A stretch of 64,000 bases of DNA, from NCBI RefSeq assembly GCF_021412565.1, contig NZ_JAKCLJ010000002.1, positions 1-64,000 on the forward strand. Direction: 5' to 3'. This document shows, piece by piece, positions 1-8,284 of this stretch (within the stretch, counting starts at the first letter, position 1; each line of letters starts with the position of its first letter). Below the pieces are notes generated by a model. It did no database searches and had not been told where the DNA came from. It saw only the letters and a list, made by a program, of their open reading frames with translations. The translations under genes and the position numbers were made by a program. Origin of the DNA: Shewanella sp. AS1 (GTDB lineage Bacteria; Pseudomonadota; Gammaproteobacteria; Enterobacterales; Shewanellaceae).

Positions 1-160
1 CTTGCTGCTCCTGTCGAAGCTGGTTTACCCATTTACGCATGGCTGAATTACTGACGCCCATCGCGCTTGCAGCCTCAGCTATGCTGTATCCCTGTTTCGT
101 TACCAGCTGCGCAGCTTCTAATTTGAAATCTGCACTGAATGTCGGTCTTGTGTTCTTCAT
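1..160 (-). CDS. IS3-family transposase OrfA, N-terminal part (partial)
   Basis: About 53 residues are visible, starting MKNTRPTFSADFKLEAAQLV and continuing with a helix-turn-helix region (SIAEAASAMGVSNSAMRKWV). This is the DNA-binding head of the OrfA proteins of IS3-family elements, which bind the inverted repeats and form a fused transposase with OrfB by -1 frameshifting. The frame is open to the window edge, so the visible part shows no damage. Whether the rest of the element is intact cannot be seen. Confidence 0.8.
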   Translation of the reverse strand, partial: MKNTRPTFSADFKLEAAQLVTKQGYSIAEAASAMGVSNSAMRKWVNQLRQEQQ

Positions 161-234
161 TTCTACCACCTTTTTTCTGGAAGTGAGTCTATCACTTCGT
201 CTATTCAGGTGGCCAAATTCACTATGCCACTACA
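1..234 (-). mobile_element. IS3-family insertion sequence, left-end fragment cut by the window edge
   Basis: The element is read on the minus strand and runs off the window at base 1. It contains the start of an OrfA-type transposase gene (ATG at 160) and about 75 bp of non-coding end. The outer boundary is placed at 234 because the minus-strand sequence there begins TGTAGTGGCA, with the TG start usual for IS3-family inverted repeats. The other end and the target duplication lie outside the window, so the boundary is inferred. Confidence 0.6.
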
Positions 235-494
235 ACGGCCAGATTCATCATTTCTCGTTAGTTATTAGCCATTAGTTATCAGCAGACAATAAAGCAAACA
301 AGCAGCGACGCGTTAAAGTGGCATATATCAACAGGTTGGAAGTCAGACTCCTTTCTCTGATACTTTAAAGTATATGTGCGCACAATGTATATTATGTTAA
401 ATTATAACAAATTGATTATTAAATAGTTATTCTAGATTATTGCCGTTATTGTACTATACTTACGCTCTATTTACTCAGATGTTATGGTGACATC

Positions 495-614
495 ATGGTC
501 TCATTACACCTTTCGATATGTCTTAAACTGAAAAACTGGCCGCTAGTTTTTCTAGTTTTAGCGATTGCAAGTGAAGGCTTAGTTCTATTGAGCTGGGGAT
601 TGATTGGTGGATGA
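495..614 (+). CDS. possible 39-residue membrane peptide
   Basis: A short frame starts at ATG 495 and ends with TGA at 612-614. The translation has a basic N-terminal part (about residues 9-13) followed by a hydrophobic stretch rich in Leu, Val and Ala, then WGLIGG at the C-terminus. This would suit one membrane segment. GGTGA lies a few bases upstream and could serve as a ribosome binding site. I do not recognise the peptide. It lies between an insertion sequence and a gene remnant, so it may equally be chance. Confidence 0.25.
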   Translation: MVSLHLSICLKLKNWPLVFLVLAIASEGLVLLSWGLIGG

Positions 615-636
615 TTTTAACCCTTATCAAATATTG

Positions 637-810
637 CTAGCATTTGATCTTAGGAATAGCACTCCATTGCGTCGTATATTGTGGCGTGAGCAAGTCCCGT
701 CGCATTGCCCACTTTTGCTCGATGCCTTGCGCGGCTAAAAATAAGGTATCACGACCATAACGTGCATTGATGCCATCAAGCGCAGCCATTAACTGTGGTT
801 TGGCTTTTGA
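637..810 (-). pseudogene. umuC: umuC remnant (C-terminal end of DNA polymerase V catalytic subunit)
   Basis: On the minus strand a frame of about 57 codons ends with TAG at 639-637. It reads KAKPQLMAALDGINARYGR, then DTLFLAAQGIEQKWAMRRD and LLTPQYTTQW. This matches the C-terminal tail of UmuC, the Y-family lesion-bypass polymerase subunit of the SOS response (NARYGR, a Q-rich AxQGI turn, W-MKR-like and SP-YTT motifs). Upstream the frame meets a TAA at 813-811 and the catalytic domains are absent. The piece is therefore a 3' relic. The nearby insertion sequence may have taken part in the deletion. Confidence 0.75.
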
Positions 811-869
811 TTAAACAAATCCAATTAATGATGACCTTCCTGCCTTCAACTAAGGCTTAAAAGCCAAAC
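798..869. repeat. 11-bp perfect inverted repeat at the umuC break point
   Basis: GTTTGGCTTTT at 798-808 is repeated as its exact complement AAAAGCCAAAC at 859-869. One arm lies in the last recognisable umuC codons and the 50 bp between the arms match nothing I know. It could mark a rearrangement junction or a hairpin. Confidence 0.5.
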
Positions 870-1032
870 TCGGCCCTAGGCTCAGTAAATCGGTATTCAA
901 TGTTTAGAATTGTATGTGTACATTTTATAGACAAACAAACCGAGAAATGCTGTTAACAAACAATTAACTACTGAAATTTAAAAATCTCATGCCTACACTG
1001 GGAAAAATCATTGTCATCCGAGGTTATTCCCA

Positions 1033-3441
1033 ATGCCCTTTGCTCCTCTTTCCAGTGACAAGTTGTACCGTCCATCGACTCTCAGTGGACTCGATAAAGC
1101 CATTAAATCCACTAAACACCTGACGCCGCTAACAGAAATTGTCGGGCAAGATCGTGCTCAGCAAGCTGTTGAGTTTGCTATGTCTATGAAAGATAAAGGC
1201 TACAACATCTACGCTATTGGCCGTAATGGCCTTGGCAAGCGTACTATGGTGATGCGCTATTTAGATCGTTATGATCCTAATGGACATCATCCTTTGTTTG
1301 ATTGGTGTTATGTGGTTAATTTTGATGATGCCCGGACACCAAAAGTATTGAAATTACCCCAAGGCAAAGGACAGGCCTTTAAAAAAGATATTGAGCAGCT
1401 CATGCAGCGCCTGGTAAAAGCGTTGCCGTTAGCCTTTGATAATGAGATCTATTACACACGTGCCGAGAAGCTCAAATCTCAACTGGCGAGTAAGCAGGAA
1501 GCCGCCCTCACCCAGCTGACTAAAGAAGCGGCCGCTAAGAATATCAGCTTAAGTATCACTCCCCAGGGCAGCTATGAACTGGTGGCGATGAATGGTGAAA
1601 CACCCCACACAGATGAGTCATTCAGGCAGCTGAGCCAACAGGAACAGCAAGAACTTGAGCAGCAGATTGGCCAATTGGAATCCAAGCTGCGGGAAGTGGT
1701 GCGTAAATTTACTGTCTGGGAAGAGAAATATTTAGACAAGCAGCAGAAGCAAGATGAGCAAGTGGCTCAGGAGGTGCTTATCCACCTAATTGAGCCATTA
1801 AAGCAGGATTACAGCGATTTTTCTGAAGTAAAAGCGCATCTTAATGCGATGCACAAAGACATTACCGAAAATTTAGATATCTTCTTAGAGCAAAACGAAG
1901 AGCAGATCGCCCTCTCCTATGCTTCGCTCGAGAAGAAGATGCCAAGACGTTATCAGGTCAATGTGCTGGTTAATCACGGCGAGCAGACCATGCCCATAGT
2001 GATTGAAGAGAGCCCTAATTATCACAATATTTTTGGTTACATAGAAAACGCCACCTTTAAAGGCACCATTTTTTCAGATTTCTCACTCATTCGCGCCGGC
2101 AGCTTACATAAGGCCAACGGCGGCGTGTTGATGATAGATGCAATAAAAGTGTTGGAACAGCCTTATGTATGGGACGGACTCAAGCGTGCTCTGCGTTCAC
2201 GAAAATTAAGTTTAAGTTCACTTGAGCGTGAGGTGACCCTGTCGGGCACGATTTCACTGGATCCCGAAGCCATTCCGCTGGATGTGAAGATCATTCTCTT
2301 CGGAGATTATCAGACCTATCAATTACTGCAGCATTACGATCCTGAGTTTAAAGAGCTGTTTAGGGTGACGGCAGATTTTGAGGATGAGATGCCAAGAAGC
2401 GATGAGTCAGAGGCGCTCTACGCTCAGTTTATCTCGAGTATTGTTCACGATAACAAGATGTTACATTGCGATCGCAGTGCGATTCAGCGGATTATCGAAT
2501 TCAGTGCCCGTCAGGCAGATGCACAAAATAAACTCTCCTTACACTCAGCCGATATCGCCAATCTGCTGCGCGAGTCCAATTATGTGGCCAGAAGCAGTAA
2601 TGCCAGGCTGATCCGCGCAAGCCATGTGGAACAGGCGCTGCATAATCATACCTTAAGGGTTTGCCGCTTAAGGGATCATGTAATGCAGAGCTTTATCAAC
2701 GGCACCACCTTGATTGACACTCAAGATGCTGTGATTGGGCAGATAAACGCCCTGTCAGTTGTCGCGACCTCAGATCACCAGTTTGGCGCGCCTAATCGTA
2801 TTACGGCAACTACCGCATTTGGTGATGGTCAGGTATTTGATATTGAGAGAAAAGTGGAGCTTGGGGGCAGTATCCACTCAAAAGGAGTGATGATTTTATC
2901 TGCTTATCTTGCCACTGTGTTTGGTCAGACAGATAAGATCCCCCTCTCCACTCACCTCACCTTCGAGCAAAATTATGCCGGCGTCGATGGTGATAGCGCG
3001 TCGATGGCAGAGCTTTGCGCAATCGTCTCAGCCTTTGCTCAATTACCGCTGAGGCAAGATATTGCGATCACAGGCTCAATGAACCAGTTCGGTCAGGCAC
3101 AGCCCATTGGCGGCGTGAACGAGAAGATTGAGGGTTTCTTCGATGTGTGTGTGATTAAAGGACGTCACGACAACCAAGGAGTGATCATTCCCAAATCCAA
3201 TATGCAAAACCTGATGTTGAGAGCCGATATCGTGGATGCGGTGAAACAAGGCACTTTCTCTATCTGGGCTATCGATCATGTTACTCAGGCGATTGAACTC
3301 TTAACGGGAAAACCTGCCGGTAAACGGGATTTTGAGTTTGAGCCCTACGATCCTGTCACCGTTTTTGGCATTGCGGAGAAACGCTTAACTAAACTCAAGG
3401 ATTACATTAAGCAGCAGAAACAAGAGTCTAAGTTATTGTAA
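1033..3441 (+). CDS. Lon-like ATP-dependent protease (AAA_32/Lon C-terminal type, YcbZ/AsrA-like)
   Basis: This 802-residue cytoplasmic protein has an N-terminal AAA-type ATPase region and a C-terminal Lon (S16) protease domain. The protease dyad is visible: Ser655 in DGDSASM and Lys698 in GGVNEKIEGF. They are 43 residues apart, the same spacing as Ser679/Lys722 of E. coli Lon. The nucleotide loop at about residues 63-71 reads GRNGLGKRT, with Arg rather than Ser/Thr after the Lys, so it is slightly unusual. A long charged helical region (about 190-290) sits inside the ATPase part. Relatives include E. coli YcbZ (shorter) and Pseudomonas AsrA, a stress-related protease. The substrate is unknown. 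The gene stands alone, with a terminator directly behind it. Confidence 0.85.
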   Translation: MPFAPLSSDKLYRPSTLSGLDKAIKSTKHLTPLTEIVGQDRAQQAVEFAMSMKDKGYNIYAIGRNGLGKRTMVMRYLDRYDPNGHHPLFDWCYVVNFDDARTPKVLKLPQGKGQAFKKDIEQLMQRLVKALPLAFDNEIYYTRAEKLKSQLASKQEAALTQLTKEAAAKNISLSITPQGSYELVAMNGETPHTDESFRQLSQQEQQELEQQIGQLESKLREVVRKFTVWEEKYLDKQQKQDEQVAQEVLIHLIEPLKQDYSDFSEVKAHLNAMHKDITENLDIFLEQNEEQIALSYASLEKKMPRRYQVNVLVNHGEQTMPIVIEESPNYHNIFGYIENATFKGTIFSDFSLIRAGSLHKANGGVLMIDAIKVLEQPYVWDGLKRALRSRKLSLSSLEREVTLSGTISLDPEAIPLDVKIILFGDYQTYQLLQHYDPEFKELFRVTADFEDEMPRSDESEALYAQFISSIVHDNKMLHCDRSAIQRIIEFSARQADAQNKLSLHSADIANLLRESNYVARSSNARLIRASHVEQALHNHTLRVCRLRDHVMQSFINGTTLIDTQDAVIGQINALSVVATSDHQFGAPNRITATTAFGDGQVFDIERKVELGGSIHSKGVMILSAYLATVFGQTDKIPLSTHLTFEQNYAGVDGDSASMAELCAIVSAFAQLPLRQDIAITGSMNQFGQAQPIGGVNEKIEGFFDVCVIKGRHDNQGVIIPKSNMQNLMLRADIVDAVKQGTFSIWAIDHVTQAIELLTGKPAGKRDFEFEPYDPVTVFGIAEKRLTKLKDYIKQQKQESKLL

Positions 3442-3457
3442 AATTCTGCAAAGATGA

Positions 3458-3485
3458 AAAAGCCACCCTGAGGTGGCTTTTCTTT
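3458..3485 (+). terminator. Rho-independent terminator after the Lon-like gene
   Basis: A 10-bp perfect stem AAAAGCCACC/GGTGGCTTTT with a CTGA loop lies 16 bases after the stop and is followed by TCTTTT. It can also work on the minus strand for ppaC. Confidence 0.85.
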
Positions 3486-3515
3486 TAACGGCTTTTAACG
3501 GCTTTTTGAAACACC

Positions 3516-4436
3516 TTAAGCAAATACCGCCTGCAGCGCTGGCACAACTTGTTTCTTACGGCTAAGGACACCGTCTAACCAGACGCGGCCATTTTGTGAG
3601 GCTTTGCCATAGGCTTTGGTGGTCAGGTTCTTGTCATCAGAGATCACCAGCAGCTCAGAGCCCTCTTTCATGATGTCGGTTAACAGTAATAGCACGCTGT
3701 GGCGATTGCCTTCCGCTTTGAGTGCGGCGATATCGGCTTCAAGATCCGCTTTGATCCCATCGAATACGGCAAGATCGATCACTTCCAACTGACCGATACC
3801 GATAAGGTTGCCATTCATGTTGAAATCTTTGTAGTCACGCATCACAAGATCCCTTGCTGGCGTGCCTTCAACAGCAGATTTCACCTTGAACATCTCCATG
3901 CCAAGGGCCTTGTAATCTTCGATTCCGGCAATTTCAGCCAGGGCTTCGACACACTTGATGTCGGCTGTGGTGCAAGTAGGTGATTTGAAGATCACTGTGT
4001 CGCTTAAGATGGCGCATAACATGATGCCGGCGATATCTTTAGGGATCTCCACATTATGAAAATCGTACATCATCTTGATCACTGTGTTGCTGCAACCGAC
4101 CGGGCGGATCCAGCATTCCAGAGGCGTAGAAGTTGTTAAGTCACCTAATTTGTGGTGATCCACTATGCCTACGATTGTCGCCTGAGCGATATCATCGGGC
4201 GCCTGAGTCAGCTCAGAGTGATCGACAATATAGACCTGCTCACCGGCATAACTCTCTTTATAGAGGGGCGCCTCAAAACCGAAACGGTCGAGAATAAATT
4301 GAGTCTCGGGAGATGGTTCACCTAAACGCGCCGCTACAGCCTCTTCACCGATCTGGTTTTTAAGATAAGCAAGTGCGATGGCGCCACAAATAGAATCAGA
4401 ATCAGGGACCTTGTGTCCGACAACATAGATAGGCAT
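3516..4436 (-). CDS. ppaC: manganese-dependent inorganic pyrophosphatase (family II)
   Basis: The enzyme hydrolyses pyrophosphate to two phosphates in the cytoplasm and pulls biosynthetic reactions forward. At 306 residues it has the normal family II length. The N-terminal DHH domain carries the metal ligands: His8, Asp12 and Asp14 in GHKVPDSDS, Asp72 in VDHSE, and the DHH motif at 93-95 (VDHHKLGDL). The C-terminal DHHA2 domain holds the substrate-binding SRKKQ near the end. The protein is unrelated to the family I Ppa. It is monocistronic, converging on the preceding gene and separated from it by a terminator. Confidence 0.95.
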   Translation of the reverse strand: MPIYVVGHKVPDSDSICGAIALAYLKNQIGEEAVAARLGEPSPETQFILDRFGFEAPLYKESYAGEQVYIVDHSELTQAPDDIAQATIVGIVDHHKLGDLTTSTPLECWIRPVGCSNTVIKMMYDFHNVEIPKDIAGIMLCAILSDTVIFKSPTCTTADIKCVEALAEIAGIEDYKALGMEMFKVKSAVEGTPARDLVMRDYKDFNMNGNLIGIGQLEVIDLAVFDGIKADLEADIAALKAEGNRHSVLLLLTDIMKEGSELLVISDDKNLTTKAYGKASQNGRVWLDGVLSRKKQVVPALQAVFA

Positions 4437-4544
4437 AGTTAATTCTCACAATAAATTTCGCCGCATTTTAGCAAACTAGCGCCGAATTTACATAGCTTAA
4501 ATCGATCAATTAATTAGACATTAGCTTAAATAGCGCTTTTTTGC

Positions 4545-4573
4545 AGACAAAGAAAAGCCCGCGATGGCGGGCT
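4545..4573 (-). terminator. Rho-independent terminator behind the aminopeptidase gene
   Basis: On the minus strand AGCCCGC/GCGGGCT pair around a 4-base loop (4556-4573) and are followed by TTTTCTTTG. It lies about 60 bases after the stop of the M1 aminopeptidase gene. Confidence 0.8.
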
Positions 4574-4634
4574 GAGGCAGAGCTCTTACAGAGTTCTTAG
4601 ACAGAACGCTTGAAACAGAGCGCTTGAGATTACG

Positions 4635-7214
4635 TTACTGCTTTTGCAAGAAAGCGTCGACGCTAGCCTGTTCGTGCTGCTTTAACTGCACGCAATTATT
4701 CACCTGTTCTTCGACCTTGGCCAGGGTTCTGCCATAACCAGGCACCTGCTCCACTTTCGGCGTAAAGAATGCCTTAGCACGTTCCAGTGGCGCAAGCTTA
4801 CAGCCCGATCCCAGATAATACGGAATGTTGGGCAGCGCAAAGGGTGGTAGTTTATGAGTGAGTGCATCGTAATGGGCATAGGCCCAATCGCGGAACGCCT
4901 CGGCGCGGGTATCCAGATACGCTTGTCCCGCAAACAGATAACGCAGATCTGGTGCTAGAATATGCTCGCCTAGGCTGTAATCCAGTACCGCTGACTGTAG
5001 CTGACCTGCGGGGGCATAGCCCATGGCATTAAGCAGACGGGTGCGCTTTTGCGGATCTTTGGTGGTTTCAAAGCTTTTCTGCACTCGATTGAGAAATGCC
5101 ATGTCACCATTGAAGAGAGCGATATCCAGGTAAGTACCAATAAGGTAGTTATCCGCTTCTCCCTGCTCTTTAAGATAGGCAAGACTCTGCTGCTTGGCGG
5201 TCTCGATTATGGTTTTATCTTTGCCTTCAAAACCGAGTAGCGTAATTAGCATAGGACGCAGTTTACTGATCTGCGGATCTTCCCCTGCTTGAGTCGTGCG
5301 GCCATAGCGATCTAGCGCCAGTTTGGCTCTGGCTGTAATAAATTTAGCCCAGAGTTCACTATTGCTGTCGTCCACGAAAGTCTGCTTCTGAGATTGCAGA
5401 TAACCTAGTGCATCGGCCACTATCTGTGGGTGCGGATCGTCAATAAACTTACCGAGCGTGTTTAATAACTCCCCTGCACTCATGTAGCCTGCATCGAGCA
5501 AAGCATCGGCGGCCGAGATCAGCGCCTTACGCTCTCTTGGAGACAGTTTAGTCTGCGCATTATCCACCAAGACTTGCATCTGTTTCCCATCGAGCAGCCA
5601 GCGGTAATAGCCCATGCCTTTGCCGTCTGGGAATACCCAGTCAGGGGCAAAGGGTAAGGTGTAAGTTTGACTTTCCTTATCCAGCAGCAAGGTCAGTTCC
5701 TGGGTTTTGTCGCCTGCGCCAATTTTAATGGATACTGGGACTGTCCAGGTTTGCGCCGGTGCCTGTGTGCCTGCGGTGACAAATCGCTGCTGAGATAAGG
5801 TCAGCTTATCGCCGCTTATTTTTGCGCTAATTAGCGGATAAGAGGATTGCTCAATAAAAGTTTTCAGCACCTTAGCCACATCTTTACCTGAGGCTTTGCC
5901 CAGTGCATTCCAAAGATCATCGGCCGTGGTGTTCTGGTAGGCATGATCTTTAATATAGTTACGGATCCCTGTTCTGAAGGCCTCTTCACCAATCCAGTTT
6001 TCTACCATAGAGAGCACGGCCTCGCCTTTGCTGTAGGCCAAACCTAAACCGTCCATGATATCCGCTTCTGTCTTGATTGGCTTGCGAATCGGTTTAGTCG
6101 AGACGCGGGCATCAAGTGTCATCACGTTGTTTTTGGATAATCTGAGATCGTACTGAAACTCAGGATGCACCTGATGGGTTATCTTGCTTGCCATCCAACT
6201 GGCAAAAGCTTCGTTTAGCCAGAGATCGTTCCACCACTCCATGGTCACTAAGTTGCCATACCACTGATGGGCAAGTTCATGGCCGATGATCGCCACGTTG
6301 CGCTGTTTAGCATTGAGCGTGGCCTCATTCTCGTTAAGCAAGATGATATCTTCACGGTAAGTAACCAGTCCGGCATTCTCCATGGCGCCGAAAGGAAACT
6401 CAGGTACGGCGACAGTGTCGAGTTTAGGATAGGGATAATCCACCCCGAAATAGCTTTCAAGCGCAGATAAGATACCGGGGATCTGCTCGGCGGCATATTT
6501 TGCCATCTCTATCTTGCCTTTTGTGGTGATCACCCTGCCCGGCACTTTCATTCCTTTGACTTCTATCTCCTCGAACTGACCGACGGCAAACGCCACAAGG
6601 TATGAGGAGATGGGCTTGGTCTGAGCAAAAGTATGGGTTGTCATGCCATCCTGGGTTTGCGTCTCGATAACAGGCGTATTGCTGTAAACCTTTTCACTGC
6701 TTGGCGCCGTAATGGTTACCTGAAATGGGATCTTATACTTTGGCTCGTCAAATACAGGAAATGCGCGGCGGGCATCGCTCATCTCAAACTGGGTAAAGAG
6801 ATAAGGCTGGCCCGCGTCCACTGTTTTGTAAAGGCCGACAGACTGACGGTTATAGGGCGCGGTAAAATCCAGCGAGAGCTGATATTTTCCAGGCTCTATG
6901 CTATGGCCACAGTGCAGCTTTACTATGCCGGTCTCCAGCATCTTTGCCGTCATATCGCATTGACCAGCGCCACTGAGCTTGATATTACTTGCGCTGTAAG
7001 CGACACCGTTTAGTTCCAGCTCCTGTGTCTTTTCAAGCACATTGAGCGTGATGTTAGTTGAGCCGGAGAAAGTGTCGAGTGCGGGATTTAAGTTAAGGGT
7101 GACGGCCTGTGAAACAGGTTTTGCCACGCCGCTTAATACAAACTCATTTGCTGCTGTGAGTGGGCTGCTCAGGAGTGTTGCCGTCGCCAGACCAAGAGAG
7201 ACTATACGGTACAT
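4635..7214 (-). CDS. secreted M1-family aminopeptidase (PepN-like)
   Basis: This 859-residue zinc metallopeptidase removes N-terminal residues from peptides. The hallmarks are present: GAMEN at 276-280, which binds the substrate N-terminus, and the zinc site HELAHQW with His312, Glu313 and His316, completed by Glu335 in LNEAFASW. An ERAP1-like C-terminal domain fills roughly residues 540-850. The first 22 residues form a signal peptide with a likely cut after LTAA, so the enzyme is periplasmic or outside the cell. This differs from cytoplasmic E. coli PepN and suggests a role in using external peptides. The gene is monocistronic, with its own terminator. Confidence 0.92.
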   Translation of the reverse strand: MYRIVSLGLATATLLSSPLTAANEFVLSGVAKPVSQAVTLNLNPALDTFSGSTNITLNVLEKTQELELNGVAYSASNIKLSGAGQCDMTAKMLETGIVKLHCGHSIEPGKYQLSLDFTAPYNRQSVGLYKTVDAGQPYLFTQFEMSDARRAFPVFDEPKYKIPFQVTITAPSSEKVYSNTPVIETQTQDGMTTHTFAQTKPISSYLVAFAVGQFEEIEVKGMKVPGRVITTKGKIEMAKYAAEQIPGILSALESYFGVDYPYPKLDTVAVPEFPFGAMENAGLVTYREDIILLNENEATLNAKQRNVAIIGHELAHQWYGNLVTMEWWNDLWLNEAFASWMASKITHQVHPEFQYDLRLSKNNVMTLDARVSTKPIRKPIKTEADIMDGLGLAYSKGEAVLSMVENWIGEEAFRTGIRNYIKDHAYQNTTADDLWNALGKASGKDVAKVLKTFIEQSSYPLISAKISGDKLTLSQQRFVTAGTQAPAQTWTVPVSIKIGAGDKTQELTLLLDKESQTYTLPFAPDWVFPDGKGMGYYRWLLDGKQMQVLVDNAQTKLSPRERKALISAADALLDAGYMSAGELLNTLGKFIDDPHPQIVADALGYLQSQKQTFVDDSNSELWAKFITARAKLALDRYGRTTQAGEDPQISKLRPMLITLLGFEGKDKTIIETAKQQSLAYLKEQGEADNYLIGTYLDIALFNGDMAFLNRVQKSFETTKDPQKRTRLLNAMGYAPAGQLQSAVLDYSLGEHILAPDLRYLFAGQAYLDTRAEAFRDWAYAHYDALTHKLPPFALPNIPYYLGSGCKLAPLERAKAFFTPKVEQVPGYGRTLAKVEEQVNNCVQLKQHEQASVDAFLQKQ

Positions 7215-7359
7215 TGAATTCCCTTTTTATATTAATAAGTTGAATGAATGCTTAGCCACAAGGCAACTTAGCTTCAGTCATTTTAGTGCCAGATTTAGTG
7301 CCTGAGTTTGGCAAGATAACAAACATAGGCATAACCAAGCTAGATGACGACACATCTGC

Positions 7360-7956
7360 TTACGAATTCTTCTCATTATCTATAACGCTCATCTGGTAAT
7401 ACACCACTTCAACCTCTCCGTTTGGTGTGGCGTACCCGTCAGTTTTAACGTACTTCATGCCCAGTTTTTTCATGATACCGATAGAGGCTGTATTGGCTTC
7501 ATCGGCGACGGCTGATAGATAATTCACAGAGGCTTGTTTGGCTATGGCATCACTTATCGCCATGGCTGCCTCGGTTCCATATCCTTTGCCCCAGCTACTC
7601 TGCTTAAAACGCCAGCCGAGTTCGATATCATCAAATTTGGGTGCATCACTGAAAAAATCCATGGGCCTGACTAAGATCCAGCCAATAAAATGGAGATCGC
7701 TGCTCGAATAGGCATCACCGTTATCTTGTGGAGTTGCCCTTAGCGTCGATACCTTCCACAGGCCCCAGCCTGTCTCTCGATTGGTGTAGGCGGCAAGTCT
7801 TGGCAACATCAGAGTTTCAATCTCATGCAGGGTTGAGGGCTTGCCGCCATTGATAAAGCGCATGACTTGTGGGTCTTGATCTAATTCAAACAATAAGGCG
7901 GCATCGTCATGGGTCATCATCTGATAACTGAGACGGGCACTATTGGCGATTTTCAT
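7360..7956 (-). CDS. GNAT-family N-acetyltransferase (RimJ/RimL type)
   Basis: The 198-residue protein belongs to the GNAT acetyltransferases that use acetyl-CoA. The N-terminal half has SARLSYQMMTHDDAALLFEL, typical of the RimJ/RimL subgroup. The acetyl-CoA binding loop appears as SSWGKGYGTEAA (about 138-149), and the C-terminal part has ANTASIGIMKKLGMKYV. Members acetylate ribosomal protein N-termini or small amines; the acceptor here cannot be told. The start has a good site (AAGGA about 7 bases upstream). The gene is transcribed alone. Confidence 0.85.
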   Translation of the reverse strand: MKIANSARLSYQMMTHDDAALLFELDQDPQVMRFINGGKPSTLHEIETLMLPRLAAYTNRETGWGLWKVSTLRATPQDNGDAYSSSDLHFIGWILVRPMDFFSDAPKFDDIELGWRFKQSSWGKGYGTEAAMAISDAIAKQASVNYLSAVADEANTASIGIMKKLGMKYVKTDGYATPNGEVEVVYYQMSVIDNEKNS

Positions 7957-8284
7957 CCTGATTCCTTTTTTGATTATCCACAGTAAATGGCGAGTCTGCG
8001 ATAATGACCTTTGTATTTGTTAAACTTTGTATTTGTAAAATAAGTTATCACTTGATCCTGTTATCGCCTAGTCCTGGGTGCCAATTCACCTTATTAGTGT
8101 GGATGAGTCAGTTCAATAAATAAGCAAGCATGAATCAACAACATAGTTTCTATCCTTAAAGGGTTACATCCACCTTAGCCTTGGTTATTATGCTTGACGC
8201 CGCAGGCCCATCTTGCATGACGCTGATTGGCTTTATCGAGTAAATAATAAGAATACCGTATCGATACGGACATTAGGTTATTGG
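7957..8284. other. intergenic region, 328 bp, between two divergent genes
   Basis: This should hold the promoters of the acetyltransferase and serine hydrolase genes. I could not assign convincing -35/-10 boxes. The one structure seen is a 16-bp tandem repeat at 8009-8040, listed separately. Confidence 0.5.
8009..8040. repeat. 16-bp tandem duplication
   Basis: CTTTGTATTTGTTAAA is followed directly by CTTTGTATTTGTAAAA, two copies with one mismatch. Confidence 0.8.

Noticed and set aside
251-282. Repeated TTAGTTAT words near the IS end
   Set aside because: Short AT-rich similarity with no regular unit; not enough for a repeat call.
8213-8284. Longer form of the serine hydrolase
   Set aside because: It would place 24 residues before a clear signal peptide.
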